Below, piece by piece: positions 56,150 through 64,000 of a DNA stretch of 64,000 nucleotides. The DNA comes from Lachnospiraceae bacterium (lineage in GTDB: Bacteria; Bacillota; Clostridia; Lachnospirales; Lachnospiraceae): positions 1 through 64,000 of the forward strand of contig JAIEEY010000079.1 in assembly GCA_029067205.1 (NCBI GenBank), read 5' to 3'. The notes under the pieces are model-generated. The model had not been told where the DNA came from. It saw only the letters and a program-made list of their open reading frames with translations, and did not search any database. Position 1 is the stretch's first letter. The number at the start of each line of letters is the position of its first letter. A program made the translations under genes and the position numbers.

Positions 56150-57531
56150 TACTCCTTCTCTTTCTTCATCGCAGTTGTCTGATTCTGCTCTACTCCTTCT
56201 GTACTCTCCGCCTGAAACAGAATTTTGAGTGTCAGAAGCATCAGTTTCAGATCCAGCCATACACTGTAATTCTCAATATAAAATAAATCCAGCTTGAGCT
56301 TGTCATACGGAGTCGTATTGTACTTTCCATACACCTGCGCATATCCTGCAAGCCCCGCTTTCACCTTCGTCCGAAACGTAAACTCCGGCATCTCCTCCTG
56401 ATACTGCCGGATAATCTCAGGACGCTCAGGACGCGGGCCGATAAAGGACATCTCCCCACTCAATATATTAAAAAGCTGTGGCAGTTCATCGATCCTCACT
56501 TTTCTAATAAATCTGCCGACCGGCGTGATACGGCTGTCATTCTTGGAGGCAAGCCTTGCAACACCATCCTTCTCCGCATCTGTCCGCATGCTCCGGAATT
56601 TCAGGATCTGAAACTCCCTCATATCGCGCGTACACCTGACCTGCTTATACAGGACAGGACCGCCGTCATACAGCTTGATCGCAATCGCTGTCACAAGCAT
56701 AAAAGGGGAGGTCAGCACCATCAGGATCAGTGCACAGACAACATCGATCAAACGTTTCACGACACGCTGCTCGATCGTCATCGCATATTCCCTGGTGAGC
56801 AGGATCGGCGTATCAAACAGATGAAGCTGGTCAGCACCTTTGATCATAATATCCGGAATCTTGGGCATCATATATACCCGGATACCCCTGCTGTAACAAA
56901 ATTTCAGGAGCTTATTGCGGAGTGCTGTATCCATATCCCACAGCACAACCCCGTCATAACAGCTCACGATCTCGCGTTCCAGCGCCTCCAGTCCATCGCT
57001 CTGTGCCGCACATTTGATGATATTGTACTTATCCCTGCGCGTCTCAAACTTCTTTAAAATATCCTCTGTCGGCCGCTCACCGCTGATAAACAGCAGATTC
57101 TTCGGTGGAAAAAAGCGCTGGTAAAGCTTGTGGCTTACCAATGTCCACGATGCCGACACTACGATCTGCCCCAGCATCATCAACAATAATGGATAAGGCG
57201 TGACAAGTCCCAGCGACAATAGTGAGATCTGAAAATAAGAGACAATATTTGCACACAATAACGAAATCACCTGAGAGAAAAATACATCCATCGGCTTTAA
57301 GTACCCCACCTTAAGCCCGCCATAAGTCGCCGTAAAAAATAACAGCAATATAAAATAAACGGCTGCCAGAAGCCAGAAGCCCTTTCTGTGAAAGCTTCGC
57401 CACATGCCGCTCTGCATAATGTCATTATACACCTTATACCAGACATAGATATACAATACTGTCTGGAACACAAGCCCGATCAATGACATCTGCAATATAA
57501 TCGTTCTCTTCGCTGCCTCTATCCGTCCCAC
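56149..57531 (-). CDS. polyprenyl glycosylphosphotransferase (WbaP/CpsE-type initiating enzyme)
   Basis: N-terminal TMs; KRLIDVVCALILMVLTSPFMLV; PVLYKQVRCTRDMREFQILKFRSMRTDAE; IDELPQLFNILSGEMSFIGPRPERPE. Confidence 0.94.
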   Translation of the reverse strand: MGRIEAAKRTIILQMSLIGLVFQTVLYIYVWYKVYNDIMQSGMWRSFHRKGFWLLAAVYFILLLFFTATYGGLKVGYLKPMDVFFSQVISLLCANIVSYFQISLLSLGLVTPYPLLLMMLGQIVVSASWTLVSHKLYQRFFPPKNLLFISGERPTEDILKKFETRRDKYNIIKCAAQSDGLEALEREIVSCYDGVVLWDMDTALRNKLLKFCYSRGIRVYMMPKIPDIMIKGADQLHLFDTPILLTREYAMTIEQRVVKRLIDVVCALILMVLTSPFMLVTAIAIKLYDGGPVLYKQVRCTRDMREFQILKFRSMRTDAEKDGVARLASKNDSRITPVGRFIRKVRIDELPQLFNILSGEMSFIGPRPERPEIIRQYQEEMPEFTFRTKVKAGLAGYAQVYGKYNTTPYDKLKLDLFYIENYSVWLDLKLMLLTLKILFQAESTEGVEQNQTTAMKKEKE

Positions 57532-57546
57532 TGTCCAGCCTCCAAC

Positions 57547-58311
57547 CTAAATCCGCCGCAAAACCGCCCTGACTGCCCAAAAACACATATAGTATGCACT
57601 TCTCATGACAGACAGCTGTTCCTGCCTGCGGTACAAATTCCATATTCTCCTGACTGCAGTCAGTTTGTTTGATGACAATGTATCTGCACTTCTTCTATAT
57701 TTAACCAGATTTTCGTCGATGCCATATCCCGCCCCATGCTTTTTGAGAATCCGCCACCATGTCGCTGTATCTTCGCTGGCAATATATGGCATACAGATAT
57801 CCTCATCTGGTATTTTATTCCTGTCGATCATCACTGTCGATGTAAAAATAGTCGTATTTTTCAATGCCTGCCGATACGTAATATGTTCTGGTACATGCAC
57901 CACTTTCCCAAGCCCTGTACCCGACACATCCGCAAACTCATACCCCATAAACACAAATCCCGTATCCGCGTTTTTGATCGATTCCAACTCAATCTTAAGC
58001 TTATCCGGCAGCCAGATGTCATCTGCATCCAGAAAACAGAGATACTGTCCACAGGCCTCTTCAATACCCCGGTTTCTCGCTTTTGCAGCGCCGCCATTTT
58101 CGTCCAATTCGATCAGCCTGATCCGCTTATCCTCTCCACTTTTCCGATTAATGATCTCCCTGCTCTGATCCGTCGAACAGTCGTCCACAAGCAAAAGCTC
58201 CCATTCAGCATAAGTCTGCTTCTGTACATAGCTGATCGTCTCAGCAATAAACCGCTCCGCGTTATACACCGGAACAACGATACTTACAAGTCCAGTCCTT
58301 CTCTCCATCAT
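57547..58311 (-). CDS. glycosyltransferase family 2
   Basis: VSIVVPVYNAERFIAETISYVQKQTYAEWELLLVDDCSTDQS; LCFLDADDIWLPDKL. Confidence 0.93.
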   Translation of the reverse strand: MMERRTGLVSIVVPVYNAERFIAETISYVQKQTYAEWELLLVDDCSTDQSREIINRKSGEDKRIRLIELDENGGAAKARNRGIEEACGQYLCFLDADDIWLPDKLKIELESIKNADTGFVFMGYEFADVSGTGLGKVVHVPEHITYRQALKNTTIFTSTVMIDRNKIPDEDICMPYIASEDTATWWRILKKHGAGYGIDENLVKYRRSADTLSSNKLTAVRRIWNLYRRQEQLSVMRSAYYMCFWAVRAVLRRI

Positions 58312-58318
58312 ACCACAA

Positions 58319-59266
58319 TTAAAACTCCTCTTTAATAAGGTATTTCGGTCTGTCCTTTACTTCCATATACATCTTACTCATATACTGTCCCATAATACCA
58401 AGGCATAGCAGCTGTACACCGCCAATCAGGGAGATAATACACATCATAGATGGCCAGCCTGCCACCGGATCCCCATATATCAAAGCCCTGACGAAGATAA
58501 ATATCATAAACACAAAAGCGATAACGCAGAACAGAATGCCAAACACCGACGCAACGGACAAGGGCGCTGTCGAAAATGCCATAATCCCGTCCAGAGAATA
58601 CAGAAACAGCTTCCAAAACGACCACTTTGTCTCTCCCGCAACTCTTTTTATATTTTCATATTCAATCCATTTGGTCCTGTATCCAACCCATCCAAAAATT
58701 CCCTTGGAAAAGCGGTTATACTCTTTCATAGCCAGAATTGCATCTGTCACCTGTCTTGTCATCAATCGGTAATCCCTTGCACCGTCCACAATCTCTGTCT
58801 TTGAGATCTTGCGCATCAGACCATAGAACCGTCTGGCAAAAAAAGAACGAATAGGCGGCTCCCCTTTTCTGTCCACACGTCTTGTCGCTACCGAATCGTA
58901 CCCCTCTTCAATGTAGCCATACATCTCCGGCAAGATCGCCGGCGGATCCTGCAGGTCCGCATCCATAAGCACTGTAAAGTCCCCGACTGCTTTCTCAAGG
59001 CCTGCAATAATGGCAGCTTCCTTTCCGAAATTGCGGGAAAACGATACAAGATGCACACGCTCATCGCTCTCATGAAGCGCCTTTACAGCTTCCACCGTAC
59101 CATCCTTTGATCCGTCATCCACAAATATAAACTCTAACTCCACATTCTTCTCTCGAAAAAATGTTTCCTGCTTCACTGTCTCTGCATAGAAATGCGGAAC
59201 ACTCTCCTCCTCATTATAGCAGGGCACAATAATGCTCAAAATCTTAGAATCTGCCTTCAACCACAT
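58319..59266 (-). CDS. GT2 polyprenyl-phosphate glycosyltransferase (DPM1/GtrB-like) with C-terminal TMs
   Basis: LSIIVPCYNEEESVPHFY; FIFVDDGSKDGT; FSRNFGKEAAIIAGLEKAVGDFTVLMDADLQDPP. Confidence 0.92.
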   Translation of the reverse strand: MWLKADSKILSIIVPCYNEEESVPHFYAETVKQETFFREKNVELEFIFVDDGSKDGTVEAVKALHESDERVHLVSFSRNFGKEAAIIAGLEKAVGDFTVLMDADLQDPPAILPEMYGYIEEGYDSVATRRVDRKGEPPIRSFFARRFYGLMRKISKTEIVDGARDYRLMTRQVTDAILAMKEYNRFSKGIFGWVGYRTKWIEYENIKRVAGETKWSFWKLFLYSLDGIMAFSTAPLSVASVFGILFCVIAFVFMIFIFVRALIYGDPVAGWPSMMCIISLIGGVQLLCLGIMGQYMSKMYMEVKDRPKYLIKEEF

Positions 59267-59283
59267 TCTCCTCCCATTAAATC

Positions 59284-59664
59284 CTAGGGTGTGTTTCTGA
59301 AAAATCCAACGAACATTTCTATGACCTTCGTATTGGTAGGTCTTATCGTCCCGTCGCCGTAGATTTCTTTAAAAAAAGTTTTCAATGACTCTGGATCTCC
59401 CTTGTTCCACGCAGTCTCGATCGCGTTTCGTATTGCACGTTCCACTTGTTTATCTGTAGTATTAAAACGCTTCGCCACTTCAGGATACAAGCGTTTCGTG
59501 ACTGAGCTTAGGACTTCAGGCTCCTGATAGGCTATCCATACTGCCTCCCGCAGATAACGATAGCCCTTCTGCCTTGCCCGGAATCCACATTTAACCATAT
59601 GGTATGTAGTTCGTCTATAGATATTTACTCTCGAACGCTCATCATCCATATTTACTTTCATCAC
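59284..59664 (-). CDS. stand-alone Spo0A C-terminal DNA-binding-domain protein (no receiver domain)
   Basis: KGYRYLREAVWIAYQEPEVLSSVTKRLYPEVAKRFNTTDKQVERAIRNAIETAWNKGDPESLKTFF...RPTNTKVIEMFV closely follows the Spo0A effector domain. Confidence 0.88.
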   Translation of the reverse strand: MMKVNMDDERSRVNIYRRTTYHMVKCGFRARQKGYRYLREAVWIAYQEPEVLSSVTKRLYPEVAKRFNTTDKQVERAIRNAIETAWNKGDPESLKTFFKEIYGDGTIRPTNTKVIEMFVGFFRNTP

Positions 59665-59674
59665 ACCCTAATTT

Positions 59675-59812
59675 AATTGTTACTGTTCACTCCGTTCCAG
59701 TAACAATTAAAAATCCATGCAAAATTTGCTTCGCAAATGGATTTTTACCTGCTGACTGTACGTTTTCTTACGGACTTAGCAGTAAATGCTAAGTCCTGAT
59801 ATGAACAGTAAC
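59675..59812. repeat. nested inverted-repeat region (4 stems) upstream of Spo0A-C gene
   Basis: aattgttactg/cagtaacaatt; aaaaatccat/atggattttt with inner atttgc/gcaaat; ggacttagca/tgctaagtcc; outer gttactgttca/tgaacagtaac. Confidence 0.85.
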
Positions 59813-59848
59813 ATTTGATTTACCCTGTAGCACTCCTCAGTCATTTCG

Positions 59849-60790
59849 CTATAGTCTGGCGTCTTTCACATTCTCCTTAAACCAGTCGTAGGCAAGCTGC
59901 ACACCCTCCTCAAGTTCTACCTTGTGCGTCCATCCAAGGTTATGAAGCTTTGTCACATCTGTCAGTTTTCGCGGTGTACCATCCGGCATATCCTGATTCC
60001 ATACAATCTCCCCCTGATATCCCACCACACGCTGAACTGTCTCTGCCAGCTCCTTAATTGTCACTTCCTTGCCAGTGCCGATATTTACATGCTGCTCTCC
60101 ATCATAATGTTCCAGCAGGAACACGCAGGCATCCGCCATGTCATCCACATATAAAAACTCGCGAAGCGGTGTTCCCGTCCCCCACAACTCTACGCTCGGA
60201 GCATTGTTTATCTTCGCATCATGAAATTTCCGAATCATCGCCGGCATAACATGGGAGCCCGACAAATCATAATTGTCATACGGTCCATAGAGATTCGTCG
60301 GCATACAGCTGATAAAATCATCACCGTACTGTCTCTTGTAGAATTTGCACATCTCCAGACCAGAGATCTTTGCGATTGCATATGCCTCGTTTGTCTCCTC
60401 CAAAGGTCCCGTAAGCAGTGCATCCTCTGGAATCGGCTGGGGTGCCATCCTTGGATAGATACAAGTGCTTCCAAGGAATAAAAGCTTCTTAACCTGATAG
60501 TCGTGACAACACTTGATCACATTGCACTGAATCTGCATATTCTCGTAGGCAAACTCTGCCGGTGTCGTGTTGTTGGCATTGATTCCACCAACCTTTGCCG
60601 CTGCAAGCACGACCACATCCGGCCGCTCCGTCTCAAAAAATGCTTTCACTGCCTGCTGGTTTGTTAGGTCAAGCTCTATGTGCGTCCTGCCGATCACATT
60701 CGTATATCCCTTTGCTTCAAGGTTTCTCACAATAGCAGAACCCACAAGTCCTCTGTGCCCTGCTATATATATCTTGTCCGACTTATTCAT
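59849..60790 (-). CDS. fcl: GDP-L-fucose synthase
   Basis: [76 protein letters not shown]. Confidence 0.95.
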   Translation of the reverse strand: MNKSDKIYIAGHRGLVGSAIVRNLEAKGYTNVIGRTHIELDLTNQQAVKAFFETERPDVVVLAAAKVGGINANNTTPAEFAYENMQIQCNVIKCCHDYQVKKLLFLGSTCIYPRMAPQPIPEDALLTGPLEETNEAYAIAKISGLEMCKFYKRQYGDDFISCMPTNLYGPYDNYDLSGSHVMPAMIRKFHDAKINNAPSVELWGTGTPLREFLYVDDMADACVFLLEHYDGEQHVNIGTGKEVTIKELAETVQRVVGYQGEIVWNQDMPDGTPRKLTDVTKLHNLGWTHKVELEEGVQLAYDWFKENVKDARL

Positions 60791-61865
60791 TGCTTCCTCC
60801 GTCCTTGCTGTTTTTATATTGTACACAGGACATTCCCGTGACCGCTCTCATGTCTGCGTCCATCATCATAGACACAAGCCCTTTAAAATCAACCTTTCGT
60901 TTCCAGCCAAGCTCCTTCTCCGCCTTGGCAGGATTTCCCCAGAGGAATTCCACTTCTGCCGGACGGTAAAACTCAGGATTGACATCGACAAGCAGCTTCC
61001 CTGTCCCAGCGTCATATCCCTTCTCGCCAACACCCTCGCCTTCCCAGCGAATGGCAAAACCGAGCTCTGCAAATGCCGCCTCAACAAACTGGCGTACTGT
61101 ATGTGTTTCATTGGTGGCAAGCACATAGTCACCAGGAGTATTCTGCTGAAGCATCAGCCACATTCCTTCCACATAGTCGCCCGCAAACCCCCAGTCTCTC
61201 TTGGCATTCATATTTCCCAGGGAAAGCTTGTCCTGTTTTCCTGCGATGATATTTGCAATGGCGAGTGTAATCTTTCTGGTCACAAAATTCTCACCGCGCC
61301 GCGGCGATTCATGGTTAAACAATATTCCGTTGCACGCAAACATATTGTAAGACTCTCTGTAATTGACCGTAATCCAATAGGAATATAGCTTTGCTACACC
61401 ATAGGGACTCTTGGGATAAAACGGCGTCGTCTCACTCTGCGGCGCTGTCTCTGGAAGCCCTCCAAAAAGCTCTGACGTAGATGCCTGGTAGTATCTGCAG
61501 TTACCGCCATTTACCCGGATCGCCTCCAACAGCTTCAATGTGCTGACACCTGTCGCATCCGCAGTGTACTCTGGAACCTCAAACGACACCCCCACATGCG
61601 ACTGTGCAGCAAGATTATACACTTCAGTCGGTCTGATCTCTCCGATAATCCGCATCAGATTGGAGGAGTCTGTCGTATCTGCAAAATGCAGAAAAAATTT
61701 TACCTTGTAGTACTCTGATTTGATCAGATGATCGATGCGCATCGTGTTTGATATACTGTGCCTTCTGATCAGACCATGCACCTCATATCCCTTCGCAAGC
61801 AGAAACTCTGCCAGATAAGACCCATCCTGCCCCGTGATTCCAGTGATCAATGCTATATTATTCAT
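60783..61865 (-). CDS. gmd: GDP-mannose 4,6-dehydratase
   Basis: [74 protein letters not shown]. Confidence 0.97.
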   Translation of the reverse strand: MNNIALITGITGQDGSYLAEFLLAKGYEVHGLIRRHSISNTMRIDHLIKSEYYKVKFFLHFADTTDSSNLMRIIGEIRPTEVYNLAAQSHVGVSFEVPEYTADATGVSTLKLLEAIRVNGGNCRYYQASTSELFGGLPETAPQSETTPFYPKSPYGVAKLYSYWITVNYRESYNMFACNGILFNHESPRRGENFVTRKITLAIANIIAGKQDKLSLGNMNAKRDWGFAGDYVEGMWLMLQQNTPGDYVLATNETHTVRQFVEAAFAELGFAIRWEGEGVGEKGYDAGTGKLLVDVNPEFYRPAEVEFLWGNPAKAEKELGWKRKVDFKGLVSMMMDADMRAVTGMSCVQYKNSKDGGSNE

Positions 61866-61934
61866 ATCTTACTTGTTTCCTTTCTTATATTTAACCACAA
61901 TATTCCATTTTTCTTTTAGTATACATATAGTTTG

Positions 61935-62807
61935 TCAGAAAGACAAGTCCTTTATATATTCTGCAATTGCCTTTTCCCAATCCGCGAACATATAATCCGT
62001 CGTAAGTTTCAGCATATAGTTTTCCAATACAGAGTATGCTGGTCTGGGCGCAACGACCCCTGCCACATTTTTGTCATACTGCTCTGTCGTGACTGTCTCA
62101 ACCACTGTAGACTTTCCCGCAAGCCGGTAAATCTCCCTCGTGAAATCAGCCCAGTTCGTTATGCCCTCACAGGTACCATGAAACAGACCAAAGTTGTCTG
62201 TCGGAAGCAGATATGCAATCGCCTTTGCAAGTTCATCAGCACTTGTCGGCGATCCAAACTGATCCCCAACCACTGTCACTTTATCATGATTCTCTGACAA
62301 TCCCAGCATCGTTTTGACAAAATTTTTCCCGTCGCCATACAGCCATGCAGTGCGGATAATATAGTATTCCCTTGCAAACTCTTTCACAAAATTTTCACCG
62401 GCAAGCTTTGTCTTTCCATACACAGCCTTTGGATCTGGCGCATCAAACTCTGTATAAGGCGCACTGGCATGTCCATCAAACACATAATCCGTTGAAATAT
62501 GCATCAGCTTTGCATGATATCTTGTGGCTGCAATACTGAGATTCCGCGGTCCGATCGCATTGATTCGGTATGCGTTGTCCACATCCGTCTCACAGCCATT
62601 TACATTGGTGTGCGCTGCGCAGTTAATGATGGCATATGGTTTCACATCAGATACAAACCGATCTACTGCGTCGACTTTCGTAATATCAAGCTCTCTTACA
62701 TCTGTATTCACGCACTCATACTCTGTACTGTCCTGATATATTTTATTGATCGCACGTCCAAGCTGTCCGTTACAGCCTGTGACAATTATTTTTTTCGCCA
62801 TGATCAT
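61935..62807 (-). CDS. rfbD: dTDP-4-dehydrorhamnose reductase
   Basis: IIVTGCNGQLGRAI; INCAAHTNVNGCETDVDNAYRINAIGPRNLSIAA; HISTDYVFDGHASAPYTE. Confidence 0.93.
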   Translation of the reverse strand: MIMAKKIIVTGCNGQLGRAINKIYQDSTEYECVNTDVRELDITKVDAVDRFVSDVKPYAIINCAAHTNVNGCETDVDNAYRINAIGPRNLSIAATRYHAKLMHISTDYVFDGHASAPYTEFDAPDPKAVYGKTKLAGENFVKEFAREYYIIRTAWLYGDGKNFVKTMLGLSENHDKVTVVGDQFGSPTSADELAKAIAYLLPTDNFGLFHGTCEGITNWADFTREIYRLAGKSTVVETVTTEQYDKNVAGVVAPRPAYSVLENYMLKLTTDYMFADWEKAIAEYIKDLSF

Positions 62808-62881
62808 TCTTACCTGTTTCCTTTCCTCATATTGTTATCTTTTCTCATAAAACCAACCTCTATTCATCGGGCAATACCTGC

Positions 62882-62928
62882 TTTACATGAAATTAGTCCG
62901 AAGCTGCTTCGGACTAATTTCATGTAAA
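62882..62928. repeat. 47-bp near-perfect palindrome (23-bp arms)
   Basis: tttacatgaaattagtccgaagc-t-gcttcggactaatttcatgtaaa between HPr and rfbD genes. Confidence 0.9.
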
Positions 62929-62943
62929 AGAACTATCTGTTCC

Positions 62944-63207
62944 TTACTCCCCTAAGCCGTCCTCTATGACTCTTATCATAGTTGACAAAGCCTCTTCTTC
63001 ATCTGAACCTTCACAAAAGACCTCAATCTCGTCGCCACATTTAATGCATGCGCCAAGTACACTGAGCACACTCTTGGCATTTGCCGTATTTCCGCGGAAT
63101 GTAAAGGTTATCAGCGAGTTAAACTCCATCGCTTCCTTACATAAAATTCCTGCCGGACGCAAATGCAGCCCTGTTGGGTTTTTGATAACTACTTTCTGAC
63201 TAACCAT
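62944..63207 (-). CDS. ptsH: phosphocarrier protein HPr
   Basis: GLHLRPAG (His-15 site) and NAKSVLSVLGACIKCGDEIEV (Ser-46 region). Confidence 0.93.
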   Translation of the reverse strand: MVSQKVVIKNPTGLHLRPAGILCKEAMEFNSLITFTFRGNTANAKSVLSVLGACIKCGDEIEVFCEGSDEEEALSTMIRVIEDGLGE

Positions 63208-63257
63208 TCCTCACACCTCCGAATCGTATATTTACATATTTATAATTTACGCATGCA

Positions 63258-64000
63258 TCAAAGCATCACATTCTGTATCAGTTCTGCAAGTTCCCGCGCC
63301 TCTTTCTCGATCAGCTGCTGGTCTTTTCCCTCAATCATTACCCGCACCAAAGGCTCTGTTCCTGAAGGTCTGATCAATACCCTGCCCTCATCTGCAAACT
63401 TTGCACTCACACGTTCGATCGCTGATGCGATCTCCGTATACTCCATATAACTGTTCTTCTTGTGATTGGGCACTTTCGCTCCGACCAGTGCCTGCGGGAG
63501 TACTGTCATAATCGTCGCAAGCTCCGAGAGCGTTTTCTTTGTCTCAACCATTACCTGCAGCAAATGCAGTGCGCTGAGAAGGCCGTCTCCTGTTGTGTTT
63601 TCATCAAGGAAAATAATATGTCCTGACTGCTCTCCGCCAAGGTTTGCCCCAAGCTCAAGCATTCGCTCAAGCACATACCGGTCTCCAACCTTCGTCTGTT
63701 CAATATTGATACCATGTTCCTTTCCCATCAGGAAAAATCCAAGGTTGCTCATCACCGTAGCGACAATTGTATTATCCTTCAACGTACCCTTTGACTTCAT
63801 GTGATTGCCAATGATGGCCATGATTACATCACCGTCAATCTGCTTCCCGTTTTCATCCACTGCGAGAAGCCTGTCGGCATCACCGTCAAACGCAAGTCCT
63901 ACGTCCGCCTTCTCATACACAACGCGCGCCTGAAGCTCTCCCATGTGTGTAGAGCCACAGTTTGCATTGATATTTGTCCCGTCGGGATTATTGTGTATCG
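63258..64000 (-). CDS. glmM: phosphoglucosamine mutase, C-terminal part (5' end outside window)
   Basis: Reading continues to window edge: NPDGTNINANCGSTHMGELQ...VGLAFDGDADRLLAVDENG...GEQSGHIIF...RPSGTEPLVRVMIEG. Confidence 0.95.
   Translation of the reverse strand, partial: IHNNPDGTNINANCGSTHMGELQARVVYEKADVGLAFDGDADRLLAVDENGKQIDGDVIMAIIGNHMKSKGTLKDNTIVATVMSNLGFFLMGKEHGINIEQTKVGDRYVLERMLELGANLGGEQSGHIIFLDENTTGDGLLSALHLLQVMVETKKTLSELATIMTVLPQALVGAKVPNHKKNSYMEYTEIASAIERVSAKFADEGRVLIRPSGTEPLVRVMIEGKDQQLIEKEARELAELIQNVML

Noticed and set aside
56150-56260. N-terminal extension of Wzz ORF
   Set aside because: Overlaps the WbaP-like gene; the ATG at 56149 overlaps its stop codon (TAATG) with a good SD.
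59675-59812. Insertion sequence
   Set aside because: No transposase ORF inside or adjacent; kept as a structured repeat only.
60567-61388. 273-aa plus-strand ORF opposite fcl/gmd
   Set aside because: Lies antisense to two confidently identified genes; no family motifs; typical shadow ORF.

Overview
The window looks like part of a Clostridia (probably Lachnospiraceae) chromosome taken up almost entirely by surface-glycan biosynthesis genes on the minus strand. Two glycan assembly lines can be recognised. (A) PseB promoter (~39970) down to position 1: a complete pseudaminic-acid set (PseB/C/F/I/H/G) with an interleaved formyltransferase and a PIG-L deacetylase, an RffA-type aminotransferase, several GT-C-like membrane proteins, an O-antigen ligase/Wzy-type protein, a PglF/PglE/PglC-like trio with an adjacent ATP-grasp gene, a WbpO/WbpP-like UDP-GalNAcA pair, and a truncated AsnB/WbpS-like amidotransferase at the left edge. 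(B) ~64-49.6 kb: glmM (partial), HPr, rfbD, gmd, fcl, an orphan Spo0A C-terminal-domain gene, a WbaP-like initiating transferase, Wzz, EpsG and many glycosyltransferases. Between them are an ABC exporter, an MBOAT/SGNH O-acylation pair, a GT52/sialyltransferase-like candidate CMP-nonulosonate transferase, and the only two plus-strand genes (an AAA-ATPase/PD-(D/E)XK gene and an orphan 161-aa gene). Non-coding structure includes a two-copy hairpin repeat just upstream of RBSs, several inverted-repeat (MITE-like) elements, a nested multi-hairpin region upstream of the Spo0A-C gene, and a convergent terminator whose stem contains both stop codons. No rRNA, tRNA, CRISPR array or transposase was recognised. 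All functional calls come from reading motifs by eye; no database search was run.
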